The position numbers and the translations under genes are program-made. DNA of 64,000 nucleotides from Rhizopus sp. PT2906 (lineage: Eukaryota; Mucoromycota; Mucoromycetes; Mucorales; Rhizopodaceae), in the NCBI GenBank assembly GCA_025529335.1, contig JAMYHX010000020.1, positions 62,001 to 126,000 on the forward strand. The letters run 5' to 3'. Positions 1 through 11,883 of this stretch are shown here, piece after piece (the first letter of the stretch is position 1; the number at the start of each line of letters is the position of its first letter). The notes beneath the pieces are model-generated. The model did no database searches, was not told the DNA's origin, and worked only from the letters and a program-made list of their open reading frames with translations.

Positions 1-24
1 ATCTTACGCTTGCTTATTTAATCA

Positions 25-2124
25 ATGCATCTAGTTTACCAAAAGTTCGTTACTCGTGGACAGATGATAGATATCAACCATCTTGGAAACAAAGCAAGAA
101 TCCAAATCAGAGATGTTTCTGCACAGCACAATGCATTTATTTACCAGGTGACACAAATGACAAAGATTACTAGTTTAGTAACAACGGCAGATCCTGTCAA
201 AGAAAGGCCAGACAGCAAAGTGAGTTATGAGAACATAGGTGGTCTCACCAAGCAGATACAAATTGTTCGAGAGATGATTGAAACTCCTCTGAATAATCCT
301 GAACTATTTGTGAGGTATGGTTTGAAGCCTCCTAGAGGCTTGCTACTCTTTGGACCACCTGGGACAGGAAAGACGTTGATCGCCCGTGCAGCAGCTCAAG
401 AGGCAGGTGCTCATTCGATCATTGTGAATGGACCAGAAATAGTAAGCAAGTTTTACGGAGAAACAGAACAAAAGCTACGAGACATTTTTCAAGAAGCTAT
501 CGCGCGCTCACCGACTATTATATTTATTGATGAGATTGATTCACTCTGTCCAAAAAGAGATGAAGCACCGAGTGAGCTAGAGAAGAGAGTAGTCACTACT
601 TTACTAACACTCATGGATGGCGCAAATACTGAACATAACCGTGTGGTTGTCATTGGAGCTACAAATAGACCCAATGCGTTAGATGAAGCACTTCGTCGAC
701 CTGGTCGATTTGACAGGGAAGTTGAGATCGGTATACCTACTAGTGAAGCAAGATACTCTATCTTTAAAACCATCATGGCCAAGATACCACACTCTTTGAC
801 AGATTTAGAACTGGAACATCTGGCGCAGAGATCACATGGTTATGTTGGTGCAGACATTGCTGCTGTTTGCCGAGAAGCTGGACTCAAATGCATTAAGCGA
901 TGCAGCTCTAAGCCTACAGATAGTTTAATAGTCAACTTTCAAGATATGAAAGAAGCCATGAGTGAAATAAGACCAAGTGCAATGCGTGAGATAATGTTAG
1001 AGGTTCCAAAAGTGTATTGGACTGATATTGGCGGACAAGCAGACATCAAACAGAGATTGAAGGAATCAATCGAATGGCCCTTACAGCATCCCAAAGCATT
1101 TCAAAGACTTGGGATTAGACCACCAAAAGGGATTCTTCTATACGGACCTCCAGGCTGTAGTAAGACTCTAATGGCTAAGGCATTAGCCACAGAGGCAAAT
1201 TCAAATTTTATTGCTGTCAAAGGCCCTGAGGTAAAACATTTGGCCAAAAAAAAAAAAAAAGAAAAAGAAAGAAAAAAAAAATAGTTGTGTGTAGTAATAT
1301 GTGTAAAAATAGTTGCTAAGTAAGTGGGTTGGTGAATCTGAAAAGGCAGTACATGAAGTATTCAGAAAAGCAAGAGCCGCTTCACCGTCAATTGTTTTTT
1401 TTGTAAGTGCTTGTCTTTATTCATTAGACATTTTCTGATAATTAATCATTTGCTTAGGACGAAATTGACGCATTAACAGTTAAAAGAGGTGCTTCAGGAG
1501 ATGGTGGTACTTCAGTTGCGGATAGAGTGTTATCTCAACTGCTAAACGAGTTGGATGGTATTGAGCCCTTGGTGAATGTAACTGTCGTGGCTGCGACTAA
1601 CAGGCCAGATATCATTGTAAGTTGACATTTGTATGAAATGTATAAAAAGCAAATTCTTACTCCCATCAGGACGATGCTCTTTTACGTCCAGGAAGAATCG
1701 ATAGAATTCTCTATGTTGGACCACCTGATTATGATTCACGTAAAGAGATATTTAGAATCCAGCTAAGTAAAATGGCGTGTGCTTCAGATGTAGACATTGA
1801 AGAAATTGCGGCAAAAGTACACCAGATGAATATGTGTATTAACTGAAATACTTACTTAATTTTATAATAGAGTGAAGGATGCTCAGGAGCTGAAGCTGTA
1901 GCAATATGTCAAGAAGCTGCCCTATTAGCAATGGAAGAGGATATTTACATTGATTCGGTATGTAATACTTGTATTAGCTTAAACAATGGCTAATCCCTTT
2001 TTTTATATAGATCAAGATGAGGCATTTTAGACAGGCATTAGACACATTTACTAGAGGTATAACACCTGAAATGCTCCAGTTTTATGCGGACTATCGAGAA
2101 AAATCAGGACTCCAGAGTATTTAG
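25..2124 (+). CDS. AFG2: AFG2/SPATA5-type AAA+ ATPase (5'-partial)
   Basis: This is a two-domain AAA+ ATPase of the AFG2/SPATA5 branch of the CDC48 superfamily, known for releasing shuttling factors from cytoplasmic pre-60S ribosomes. Exons 25(or 35)-1230, 1313-1402, 1458-1616, 1670-1816, 1871-1957 and 2011-2124 join in frame with GT..AG ends, giving about 600 visible residues. D1 shows Walker A GPPGTGKT, Walker B IIFIDEID and RRPGRFDRE. D2 shows GPPGCSKT, the Walker A variant characteristic of this branch, followed by DEIDAL. The C-terminus (EKSGLQSI) also matches the family. The N-domain is missing: an in-frame stop lies just before ATG 25 and an acceptor-like CTAG ends at 34, so the gene probably starts left of the window. 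Intron 1 contains long A runs. Confidence 0.93.
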
Positions 2125-2395
2125 TAAAGGAAAGAACTGTAAAAAAATTAAACAGCTCAATGTACATGCAAAAGAAACCCTTTTCCTATTTAATGCCAAG
2201 ACTGTTGAGCAAAGATTCATTCATTTGGAAAAATGTTTCTAGTATTTTGCATATATTTTATCATCATTAGTGTTTCAGTCATCTTGGTTCATATTTTTGG
2301 TAGTAAACAACTTTATGTTGTATATAGTAGTAGTAACGGTTTGGTAATTGAGTTGGCTTTTTTTTGTTGCTATGCGTATCCAAGTAACCTTTAGC

Positions 2396-2439
<44 letters not shown>

Positions 2440-2778
2440 CTTTAATTCTTCATGCAGGCTTTTGAAGGCAAATTTAAACGGCACTTTAGTTAAGTTCTCT
2501 ACTATAGCTGAAGTCATGACCTTAGACTGTATAATGTTGATCCATATCTTTATACTGTGTACACAAGTCATCTTCACATGCTACTTGAGTGAATAAAAGA
2601 GTAGCTGATAGCCAATAAATTAGACATGATTCTTTAAAAGTGTGTATAGTGATATGCATTACGTGATAAATTAACGTTGAATGATATCACTGTATCTTGT
2701 ACATATTGTTGACAACGTATAAAAAGAAAAAAAAAAGAAGGGGCTGATTTCATTCTTTTTTGGAAGTGATTTACTGAA
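2125..2778. other. Intergenic, AFG2 3' flank to CotH promoter
   Basis: I see no convincing gene here. The stretch contains a 39-nt T homopolymer (2401-2439); the open frames crossing it on either strand are poly-Phe or poly-Lys artefacts. The AT-rich last 150 bp form the promoter region of the downstream CotH-like gene. Confidence 0.6.
2401..2439. repeat. T39 homopolymer tract
   Basis: This is an uninterrupted run of 39 T bases downstream of AFG2. Comparable tracts occur at 36552-36593 (A), 55330-55361 (T) and 62750-62779 (A), so long poly(A/T) is a recurring feature of the window. The tract may vary in length or be hard to sequence. Confidence 0.95.
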
Positions 2779-4612
2779 ATGCTATTTTACAAGATTTTAT
2801 CCTTTTGTATGTTCACTTTTATCAAAATATATTAATATGTGTCGTGATTGACTTATTTATACAGTCTTTAGTAATATCTTTGCTCTTGTTTGGGCACACA
2901 ATGACCAAGGTAGCGGCTTAATAACTTACCATGTCGTCGGCCTTTTGGAAAAGTCGCAGATGATGGCTGTTGAAGTAGACGGTGCTATGAGCATGCTTAT
3001 GCTCAATTCATCAAACACAATTTTATATAGCGGAAGCGCCCCAATAGCCTGTGAAGGCTACAGATATGTCAAGATCACAGAGACACATAACAATATTCCT
3101 GAACCGTTCTTACGGCCGCCCACATATACCGATACTGTGAACGAATTTTTCAACAGGACTTGGAACAAAAAAGAGATTACACAATTTCCTACAGTTTATG
3201 AACCACTACCCGCCATTCATCGCATTCAATCTGGCCTACACAAGGAAGGAGAAATTCCTACTGTCCATATAGTCGCCAACCAAGCAGATCTTGATCTAAT
3301 GCATCACAGATCTAATGACGATATCGATATCAATGCAAACATGACTTATGTTTCTCTGGTTGATCAACTCTTCTTTGAAAATGTAACGCTTTCTATATCA
3401 GGTCATGGCTCGCGATGGATGCCCAAAGTTTCTTATAATGTTAAGCTACGTCACACAGACAGATTATATGGCTACAAGCGTATCAAACTAAGGCCCATGG
3501 CTAATGATCCTTCTTATATTCGCGAAAAGTTGGCATATGATATGATCAAATCCGTAGGACTTCTTTCCTCAGAGTACTCATACGTTCGCGTTTTCATGAA
3601 TGACAAGGAAATTGGATTATTTGGTCTGATAGAAGCATTTCAGAACCCGTGGGCAGCCAATGCGTTTGCTTTTGGGCAAAAAGACTATAAAAACGGGAAC
3701 TTGTATCAAGGCTTTGGACATTCACCAACTATGCTTTACTCAAATCTAAGTTATATGTCCAATCTATCGGCTTATGGAGATGGTCAATATGTCATACGAG
3801 CAGGTGTGAAGGGTGATTACAAATCACTTCAAAAATTGACAGAGTTTATTGCAAATGCACCAGTGCATGGTCATGATGCAGTTACCATCTGGAAGTCTAA
3901 ACTCGATGTTGACTCGTTTCTCCGTTCAATGGCTTTGGAAGTATTAAATGCATATTATGACGGTTACTTGAACGACAATCACAATTACTATCTTTATGAC
4001 AATCCTGAAACAGGCGCCTTCTTTTATATCCCTGCTGATCTTGACTCTACGTTTGGTTTTAGCGTGTCTGATTTGCATCCTATGATAACAGGCGACTACT
4101 CTACCTTTCCTGGTATGTATACTCAACCATTAATGGCAAAGATACTGGAGGTACCGGAATTTAAGGTACAGTTTGAAGAGACGATAGATCAGATCCACAG
4201 ATGTCTTGTGAACCCTCATGTTACATTCAAGCGCATAGATGATTTAGTAGATATGCTCAAAGAAGACGTGGCTTGGGATCAAATGGTACCACGAATGGGC
4301 ACCATAATCCCCAGTATGCTCGACATGTATAATATATCATACACTAATGGACGAGTACCGCCTGATATAGATATTAGACCTTTAATCAACATGACTCTGT
4401 CCCAAAGAGATAACGTTCTCATACGGCCATTTGTTCGCATGATTCCTAAAGACCCTGGTGACTACGAACGGGCTTTGGATTATGTTGAGCTTGTTCTAAA
4501 AGGTGTGCCATTTCTTCAAGCCGTTAATGGACCAACAGACTATAAAGTATGTATCGGTGTCAAGGAATTTATACGAAAAATAAGCAGAAACATTGACAAA
4601 TATAACATATAA
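2779..4612 (+). CDS. CotH-family secreted protein, copy 1
   Basis: Homologue of the spore-coat protein CotH family, atypical protein-kinase-fold proteins that are expanded and cell-surface associated in Mucorales. I propose exon 1 at 2779-2806 and exon 2 at 2865-4612, with a 58-bp intron (GTATGT..TTATACAG). The joined protein is 591 residues and begins with a signal peptide (MLFYKILSFF.., probable cleavage after VWA). Without this intron the frame lacks an ATG and would have to start at a TTG. Family signatures are the GLL..GYRY N-terminal block, NEFFNRTWNKK, SRWMPKVSYNVKLR, RIKLRPMA and the catalytic-region motif IPADLDSTFG. N-glycosylation sequons are frequent. There is no hydrophobic C-terminal tail, so a GPI anchor is not supported. 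The next gene is its tandem paralogue, one residue longer. CotH assignment is firm; substrate and role are unknown. Confidence 0.9.
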
Positions 4613-5354
4613 TTTTTTATGAATGATAAAGGTTGTATATAGTACAAGTGACACATTTTATTATTTTAATAAACAGCCATATATTGGCACTAAATTTGAA
4701 CGGTTCCTGTAAACATATATGTATAAAGAATATAATGATATTTTTACAATTGAGGATATATGCGCTGCTTTAATCTAAGCACAACAAATCATTATCCATG
4801 GTTTATTATAAAAAAAGGAACGTCTAATTGTATTGCTCAACTAGTCTGTAGCAAAGTTTACATTCATCCCAATTTTAATTTCAAAGAGTGTAATCGCATG
4901 GGAATACCTTGGCAAAATGATGCTAGGAGATAAACATTTTGTGCCTGCCAAGAAACAGCTCCGATTGTTACTCTGAGCTTCAATGTAAGGTTACATTGAA
5001 AACCTGGATCCTTCAATGCTAGAAAGTTTTCAAGGCACGTTAACGTCAATGGAAAGAAAAATAGAATATATGCTCTTTTTATTAATGGATGATTCCCGAT
5101 TGAAAGGAAGGTTTCGGAGATTATGCTATATAAAGTCCATAAAGTGAGATTACCATTAGTAATGGCCTTGTTAAGAAAGGCTTGGCAAGTAAATCAACTT
5201 CAGATTGTATAATCTTCCAAGCGTTCTATACAACAATGGGCAAGGTCTTTAGCTAAAATCAGACTAAAAATAACTAAAAATAATTCTCTCAAGATCATAT
5301 AAAAGAAGCCCCACATTTTACCAAAAAAATATAGTTTGCTAATTTTAATACATA
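4613..5354. other. Spacer between the CotH paralogues
   Basis: No gene is supported. Short open frames on both strands lack family motifs and good splice context. The last 60 bp are very AT-rich and precede ATG 5355, so the promoter of the second CotH gene lies here. Confidence 0.55.
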
Positions 5355-7199
5355 ATGAACCTCAAGTATTTAGCTCTGTGTATGTACATCTTCTTAATCG
5401 ACTGTAATGACTATAGACAAATTATACTAACATGTCTTTTATTAGTGATTGGAATATTGACCTTTGTAAACGCACAAGGAGAATCAGCAAATAAACACAT
5501 TAAGTACAATGTCATTGGACTTTTAAGCTCATCGCAGTCAATGGGTGTCATTGTGGATAATGTTACTTATCCCTTGGAACTCAGTTCACCTAGCACAATT
5601 TTGTACACCGGTAATGCACCTGTAGCTAGACAGGGTTACAGATACACCAAGATTATAAAAGTAGACAACAGTACCATCAGCGAGCCCTTCCTTAGATCAC
5701 CTATAGAAACCAACACCCTGAATGAATTCTTCAATAGAACATGGAATAAGAAGCAGATTGTTACATTACCTACCGTATACAAACCATTATCAGCAATCCA
5801 TCGCATCTCTTCTAACCTGCATCGAGAAGGAGAAATCCCTACCATACATGTTATTGCTAATGAGTCAGAGATTGCTGCTATGCATAATAATTACACACAA
5901 GATATAGAAGTCAAGGCCAGCTTATCTTATGTATCTTTAAATGACAGCTTGACTTTCAAAAATGTTGGGTTCTCTATTTCAGGTGTCAGTTCCCGATGGA
6001 TGCCCAAGGCCTCCTATAACATTAAACTGAATAAGGAAGATACTATCTACGGCTACAGACGAATCAAATTGAGAGCCATGGCATTGGATCCATCTTATAT
6101 TCACGAGAAGGTTGCTTATGGCATGGTCAATTCTTTAGGTCTTATCTCAACCGATTTTTCTTACTGCCGTGTCTTTTTAAATAATCAAGAGATTGGTTTA
6201 TTTGGTTTGATCGAAACATTTCAAGATCCTTGGACCGCCAATGTATTTGCTAATGGAAACAAAGACTACAAGAGCGGCAATCTATATCAAGGCGCAGGCC
6301 CTGGTAACAACACTGGCGGTTTAGTTTATGTGAGTAACTTGACCGCATATGGCGACGGACAGTACAAGACGAAGGCTGGTAATAAAGAAGATTATGCCCC
6401 TCTTCAAGAGTTAACGAAGTTCATTGCTGATGCTCCCGTCAGTGGTCCTGATGCAGTGGCTACCTGGAAGTCAAAGCTGGATATGGACTCTGTTATTCGC
6501 GCCATGGCACTTGAAATTCTTAATGGTTATTATGACGGATACATATACAATGCCAATAACTATTATGTTTATCAAGATCCCTCATCCAACAAGTACATCT
6601 ATATCCCATCAGACTTGGACTTAACCTTGGGCTCAGCTACAGGTGACATAAGACCTTTTATAACCGGCAACTATTCGACCTATCCCGAAATTTACAATCG
6701 ACCATTGTCAAACAAAATGCTTCAAGTTCCAGAGTTCAAGCAGCAATTTGAAGAAACATTAATTAACGTTACCAAGCTTCTTGTCAATCCTGTTGCGACC
6801 AATGATTTCATTAACAGCGTTGTTGAGATGATACAAGAAGACGTTGCTTGGGATGCTCAAGTTCCTCGTGTGGGTCGTGCATTTGCTGATGCATTAGCGG
6901 CATTAAACATACCAGCTGTGAACGGAAGGGTTCCTCAAGATCTTGATATGGACATGTTTTTACGTGCAGTTGCCTCAGCCACAGTGGTGGATAAGAATCG
7001 CATGAACTTTAGCTATGTCCTGAAGGATCCTGCTGCCTTTAATCAAACACGTGATCTTCTTACTGTAATCGCCAAAGGTCTTCCTCTTTCACAAGCAATC
7101 AACGGTCCTACTAACAACAATGCGTTTATGGGAGTTAAAGACTTTATCAACACTATTAGCCAAAATATCGCTAAATTTTATAATTTTACTTTAAAATAA
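5355..7199 (+). CDS. CotH-family secreted protein, copy 2
   Basis: Second CotH-family protein, 592 residues when exon 1 (5355-5379) is joined to exon 2 (5446-7199). The 66-bp intron has a GTATGT donor, a perfect TACTAAC branch point and a TTATTAG acceptor. Reading through it without splicing stays open but interrupts the signal peptide. The spliced N-terminus MNLKYLALLIGILTFVNAQ is a clean signal peptide. Shared blocks with copy 1 include NEFFNRTWNKK, SRWMPKASYNIKL, RIKLRAMA, the GLFGLIE segment and IPSDLDLTLG, where copy 1 has DLDSTFG. No C-terminal anchor signal is visible. The intron sits at the same place and phase as in copy 1, which points to tandem duplication. Likely a secreted surface or wall protein; enzymatic activity is not shown. 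Confidence 0.92.
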   Translation: MNLKYLALCMYIFLIDCNDYRQIILTCLLLVIGILTFVNAQGESANKHIKYNVIGLLSSSQSMGVIVDNVTYPLELSSPSTILYTGNAPVARQGYRYTKIIKVDNSTISEPFLRSPIETNTLNEFFNRTWNKKQIVTLPTVYKPLSAIHRISSNLHREGEIPTIHVIANESEIAAMHNNYTQDIEVKASLSYVSLNDSLTFKNVGFSISGVSSRWMPKASYNIKLNKEDTIYGYRRIKLRAMALDPSYIHEKVAYGMVNSLGLISTDFSYCRVFLNNQEIGLFGLIETFQDPWTANVFANGNKDYKSGNLYQGAGPGNNTGGLVYVSNLTAYGDGQYKTKAGNKEDYAPLQELTKFIADAPVSGPDAVATWKSKLDMDSVIRAMALEILNGYYDGYIYNANNYYVYQDPSSNKYIYIPSDLDLTLGSATGDIRPFITGNYSTYPEIYNRPLSNKMLQVPEFKQQFEETLINVTKLLVNPVATNDFINSVVEMIQEDVAWDAQVPRVGRAFADALAALNIPAVNGRVPQDLDMDMFLRAVASATVVDKNRMNFSYVLKDPAAFNQTRDLLTVIAKGLPLSQAINGPTNNNAFMGVKDFINTISQNIAKFYNFTLK

Positions 7200-8030
7200 A
7201 CGCATTAAATCTATTTATATGTCATTGTGTGCTTTTCTTTCTTCCTTTTTTAAATCCTTTTTGATTATCCTGTCTCAGAGTATCTTGTTGCAATTACGCT
7301 TCTTTGACTTATCTTACACAGGATGACTATGAACAGAAGCAACTGATGCCATCCACAGTGCATAAACTAGGAAAAACAGAACGCGCTTGGTACAAGTTCT
7401 TTGTGTGCTTTCAAAAGTACAGCTTGTTTTGACAACTCCGCGGTTCTGGTTTGAAGAACATTACATGACATTGTGCTATCAATGTATCTATTTTTATCAA
7501 AGAAAGATGACTGTACAGAGTCACCCTGTCATCCTAGCTGCACCAGGCGTCATGTAATTCTTAGAATGCTGGTGAGTTATTTTTATTCATATAAATTAAA
7601 TTACACTTTTTGCTGTGTGTAATGCAAAGCGATAAATTGGCTTTATTCTATTTTAAGGAACAGTGATCGGCTTTTAACAAGTTATTTATAGAATATGTCA
7701 TGTAGTATCGATGTTGTAGCTCTATTATTTGAAAGGAGAGAGAAAGAGAGAGAAAGAGAAAATAAACTTTATAACCTTCTAGACTCTATTTGACTGTAAG
7801 CTGAATATGGCATCGGGAATCCTTGGTTTTCGGATTTGACTCCGCATCTGCCCAGTAATTTATGTCATTGGAAGAAATTTTAGAGTAATAACATCTTCTT
7901 TATTCTCCTATTTATACTTCTTTCTTTCCCTTCTTTACCCCTTCTGTGTTATCTTCATTCCATCGTTACTTGCCTTTTCTTTGTGTAATCTAAGCATCTA
8001 AAATATAATTTCTGTCATTATCCTTACTAT
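7200..8030. other. Intergenic region
   Basis: No supported gene. It holds a GA-rich run near 7735-7760 (repeated GAGA/AAGA) and AT-rich sequence before the next start. An extra 5' exon of the following gene could lie here, because that gene has no evident signal peptide. Confidence 0.5.
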
Positions 8031-8877
8031 ATGCCATATTCAATACAACAGCTTGACAGCTCTATCGACTTATTTGCCCCACCTGTTCCAACGTCAATAC
8101 CTACATACATATCTACGAAGGATGATCAAGCAAAACAAAAGGCAGATAACGTCGTTCACATTACTATAACCGAATCAGGAACAGTTGTCTATACTCACAC
8201 AGCTACCTCTTATTCATATATACCAACTTATTCAACCGTCAGTACAATACCAAACAATGATCCCACTTCGTCTTCAAGAAAACCAAATAACAATAGTAAT
8301 ACAAATACGGGTGCCATCATTGGTGGGGCCGTGGGCGGTGGTGTTGCTCTGATTGCTTTGGTTGGTAAGAAATAGAAATTTAAAGCACAAGGCACACATG
8401 TAACTAACGGATGATGTAGGATTGTTATTCCTGTTGCTATGTCGACGCCGACGTCGCCACAGTCATCTGTATGGAAAAGCATATGCGATAGATAACGAAT
8501 CAAATATAAAATATTCTTGTGCTGAGCCAAACGCCTCTGGCAGTGCGAATCCATTAAATAATGGACTAGTTCCGCGACAGTTAATTGCACCTTTGCAAGG
8601 AGTGGCTGATGAACCAAATATAAGAGAGTCAAAGTATGTTGGAAATGTGTTTTATGAAGATACAGCTGATCCGAGCTATAACAACTTGTATACCAAGCCG
8701 TACTTTGCACTTAATAATACTACAGACAGCATGAATTCTGATTCCTCTCCGTCTACGACAGTTGAAGGCAACACAATACTTCCATCATATGATATCAGCC
8801 GCCATGTACCAAATGAGATAGATCCTATTCTTGACCGGCCATCACAAGAAAGGCATGTTCCTCATCTTAAAGATTAA
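8031..8877 (+). CDS. SKG6-like single-pass membrane protein
   Basis: Predicted 263-residue type I-like membrane protein from exons 8031-8364 and 8420-8877; the intron has a TAACTAAC branch point and splits a Gly codon inside the membrane helix. The N-terminal part is Ser/Thr/Tyr/Pro-rich, as in O-mannosylated ectodomains. It is followed by a glycine-zipper helix (GAIIGGAVGGGVALIALVG, about residues 95-120), then Leu-rich residues and a five-Arg stop-transfer signal. The roughly 140-residue cytoplasmic tail is Ser/Asn/Pro-rich. This resembles fungal SKG6/AXL2/MID2-type proteins that mark polarity sites or sense wall stress, but no ligand domain is present. No signal peptide is visible at the chosen ATG, so a missing upstream exon is possible. 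Confidence 0.7.
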
Positions 8878-9580
8878 AGTAAAAGAGAGAGAGAGAAAGA
8901 GAGAAAGAAAATAGAGAGCATGAGGCATATCTTCAAATAAGTCATGTATATAGTATCATAATAAAACAAATAACTTTATTAAACGTCGTAAAGCTGCTTC
9001 CTTCAATTTGCATACTTTTGTTTATGATCGATTGCATCTCAAGCTGATATTACTCATCATTTCAGATCCATGATAATCTTGATGAATGACAGTTGCAATT
9101 ACTAGAGATGTTGTTCTTTCAAATGACACAACCTTATATGTTTAAATGAGATTCGGATATCTCAACAAAATATATTTATTCGCGCTATAAACTCAATATT
9201 TGAACATGTTATTTACCAGCTTATATCTCTATAGTAGAGCATATATTCTACTTTTTATTTTTTGTCAAAGGAGAAAAACATTGACAACATTTAATTTTCA
9301 CTATAGATCTTTGATAACATTTAACTCTTCCAGCGTGGTTCAAGTAGAGTCATCACAACATTGTTGATTATTCCTTTGTTGAGTTTGTCAATTGACTGAT
9401 TCGTTTTATGTATCCAGTCTTTATTGAGAAAGACGCCTTTTTGGTACCTGAAATTCTCGTATCAACCATAAATATTTGTATCATTCACGTTATTGCCATC
9501 ATATTCAATTAAATAAAAAATGAAATTGTTTTCACAAACTTGGTAGTTTATCATATAGAGCAAGAAAAAAGCAGGCGAAT
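8878..9580. other. Intergenic region
   Basis: No gene is supported. It begins with a GA-rich tract (about 8880-8915) in the 3' flank of the membrane-protein gene and is otherwise AT-rich. Two genes converge here from opposite strands. Confidence 0.55.
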
Positions 9581-10343
9581 TTATACATGTAAACAATATC
9601 CAAGGTTACTATAATTTCTAAAGGTACGAGGATCATGAAGAATAAAATATTTTATTAAGGTATCAATATCGTCTTATCCAAAGGCAATAAATTGTCATAA
9701 TACATATCCATAATGTTAGTAAGCTGTTGAAACTGACCTTACATGCGTCTGAACTGAATTCAGCTGAAGGTTGAACCATGCCAACCAGTCCTAGACCATC
9801 TATTTCATCTTCTGCATGTCCAGCTGCAGCACCATAGCCCACGAGAAAAGATGTGACAATAGGATCAACAGAGGTCATTGTAAATTTTGAAATGGTGTTT
9901 GATGTAATAGCTGGCATTATTTTGTCATAAATATCATCCAAATCATCATCATCGCTATCTTTATGATTATCCTCATCATTATCATCGTCGTCATCATCTT
10001 TATCATCCTTATCGTATTTATTGTCTTTATCCTCAGTATGATACGTGTGTTCTTTATCATCTACTACTGCCGACTCTTTCCTTCTTTCATCTGGTTGTCT
10101 AATATCTTGTTTGCCCGTTGGCTGATGATTACTTGTGTCTTCAGCTATAATAGCTTGTCGAAAATGATATACTCTTTCGGTTACTTTGTTAGGCAATGTA
10201 TCAGGTTTTGTAGTTTTCCTTTCTTTTTCATTTGCAGGAATGGTTGTTACTATCAACTCATTCACAGTAGTTGTTGCTGCCTCCTTTATTGTCAATTCGC
10301 TTGTCTTTTCAGTCTGCTCTACGTTAGGAGTCATACTTGACAT
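9581..10343 (-). CDS. Uncharacterised acidic protein
   Basis: I do not recognise this protein. It has a Thr/Glu/Lys-rich N-terminal half, then a strongly acidic Asp/Asn/Lys tract (about residues 105-140, coded by imperfect GAT/GAC repeats at 9945-10020), then a moderately conserved-looking segment containing DPIVTSFLVGYG. Read without splicing it would end at 9663 with a hydrophobic tail resembling a tail anchor. However, that tail contains a perfect TACTAAC branch point behind a GTAAGG donor (intron 9673-9742), and splicing continues the frame to a stop at 9581. I prefer the spliced model. The 5' end is uncertain: another ATG near 10440 does not splice in frame. Confidence 0.5.
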
Positions 10344-10600
10344 GTTACCAAGCGTAGCTTTATTAAAGTCAGCAAAGAGTGTAAAGATATTCTTTCGTCA
10401 CTCTACCTGAATCTTCTTTTGGCTCATATTGTTTCTCCATGACTATTTGCTTCTTTTTAAATCTTAATAGAGTGATTAGTTTATCTATTTTTGACATAAA
10501 AAAAGGAGGGGAAAGCAGGGTAAATATAAAAAATATAATAAGAAACACTTAAACATCATTCCACTCAAGTTCCGTCAGTTTTTCAACTATTAATTATTTA

Positions 10601-11679
10601 TTACAAATCGTTTTCTAATGGTTGATCATCAAACTCTTTCTTAAAGTACACTGCTTCTGTAGTCTCTTCCTTTGTTTTGTCCACTTTAATCTTATCATCC
10701 TGTTTAATAACATTAGTCTGTTTCTTAACAATCTTTTTCACTTCTGAAGAAGGGCAGTATTCGTTCACTGGACACTTATCACATCGTGGTCTTTGTGGTA
10801 GACAGACGATTTGACCATATCCTACCATGATAGGATTAATCTTTCTCCATTTATCTTTAGGTAGCCAAGACTGTAAACTCTAGATCACCTTGTTAATTAC
10901 ACATATATTAAGCAAAAGGAGGGGCCACTTACCAAGCGAGTCTCTTCTGGATTCTTTGTACGAACCCAACCCAATCTATTGGTTATTCTATGTACATGAA
11001 CATCTACACCAATACCAACATTCTTATTCCATGCCACTTGTAAGGTCAAGTATCCCATTTTGGGACCAACACCTGGTAGACTTGTTAAGCCTTCGATTGT
11101 ATCAGGGATATCACCTTCATATTGATCACGCAATATTTCTGCAGTTTTCTTTATATATATCGCTTTTTTACTATGAAATCCGACAGACTTGATCATCTTG
11201 TCCAACGATTCAACATCAATATTCAAGATGCTTTCAAGATTTAGTCCATTGGGCAATTCTTTTTGTAATTTGATCATGGCTGCGCTTGTTACTGTATCCT
11301 TGGTTTGTGATGAGAGCATGAGTGCGATTAGAGTTTGAAATCGCTGCACCTAAAGTAAACCTAACTTAACGATCTCTTCTGTTGGTCATTAATGTATATG
11401 GTTGATTACTTTTGGAGATGCGGTTGCTTCAGCTAACCTTTCACAACCCATTGTATCAACAGGTGCTTCTTCAATATCACGAAATGCCTCTAATTTATTG
11501 TATACAATTTCCCAATTGGAAGGTGGTGTTGAGGTTATTGAGGGTGCTGGATTCATCTTTACTTCATATTTCACTCTTTTCACGCCCACTGGGCTTTTCT
11601 TTGTGGCTATTCTTTTTGTTGCTTTAGTGGGACTCTCGATTACAGCTGCTGTCTTTTGTGCACTACGACGTACGGCCAT
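10601..11679 (-). CDS. NTH1: Endonuclease III-type DNA glycosylase/AP lyase
   Basis: Bifunctional base-excision-repair enzyme that removes oxidised pyrimidines and nicks the abasic site, expected in nucleus and/or mitochondria. Exons 11410-11679, 10933-11349 and 10601-10879 (minus strand) give 321 residues; introns are 60 and 53 bp. The basic N-terminal extension (about residues 1-45) could carry targeting signals. The core begins at VDTMGCERLA. The helix-hairpin-helix LPGVGPKMGY (181-190) contains the catalytic Lys at 187, and the catalytic Asp is in VDVHVH (about 206). The 4Fe-4S cluster ligands are four Cys at about 255, 262, 265 and 271 with the canonical C-x6-C-x2-C-x5-C spacing. It is divergent to the phosphatase gene at 11884, sharing a 204-bp promoter interval. 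Confidence 0.93.
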
Positions 11680-11883
11680 GGTTTATGCACTGTCAAGTTG
11701 TATTATTTTCAATTGGCTCTTTAAAAAAAAAAAAATAAACCAAATTCAAGCACTGTATAAATTTAGTCTGATCAAAAAAACAGTTTTGATTGGCTGAATA
11801 TAAAAGGACGAAAAAGGATGACATTGGCAGACGTTGAAAAGCATTTACTCTTTTCTTCTCTCTTTTGTATACTTTATTATTCT
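11680..11883. promoter_or_regulatory. Shared divergent promoter interval
   Basis: These 204 bp separate the divergent NTH1 (-) and PHOSPHO-like (+) genes, so both promoters must lie here or overlap the 5' UTRs. The region is AT-rich with A runs; I see no specific factor site that I can name. Confidence 0.5.

Noticed and set aside
2275..2596. Open frames on both strands across the T39 tract
   Set aside because: They consist mainly of poly-Phe or poly-Lys and have no motif or splice support.
8228..8710. 160-codon minus-strand frame
   Set aside because: It lies antisense over both exons and the intron of the SKG6-like gene, whose membrane helix and splice sites explain the region.
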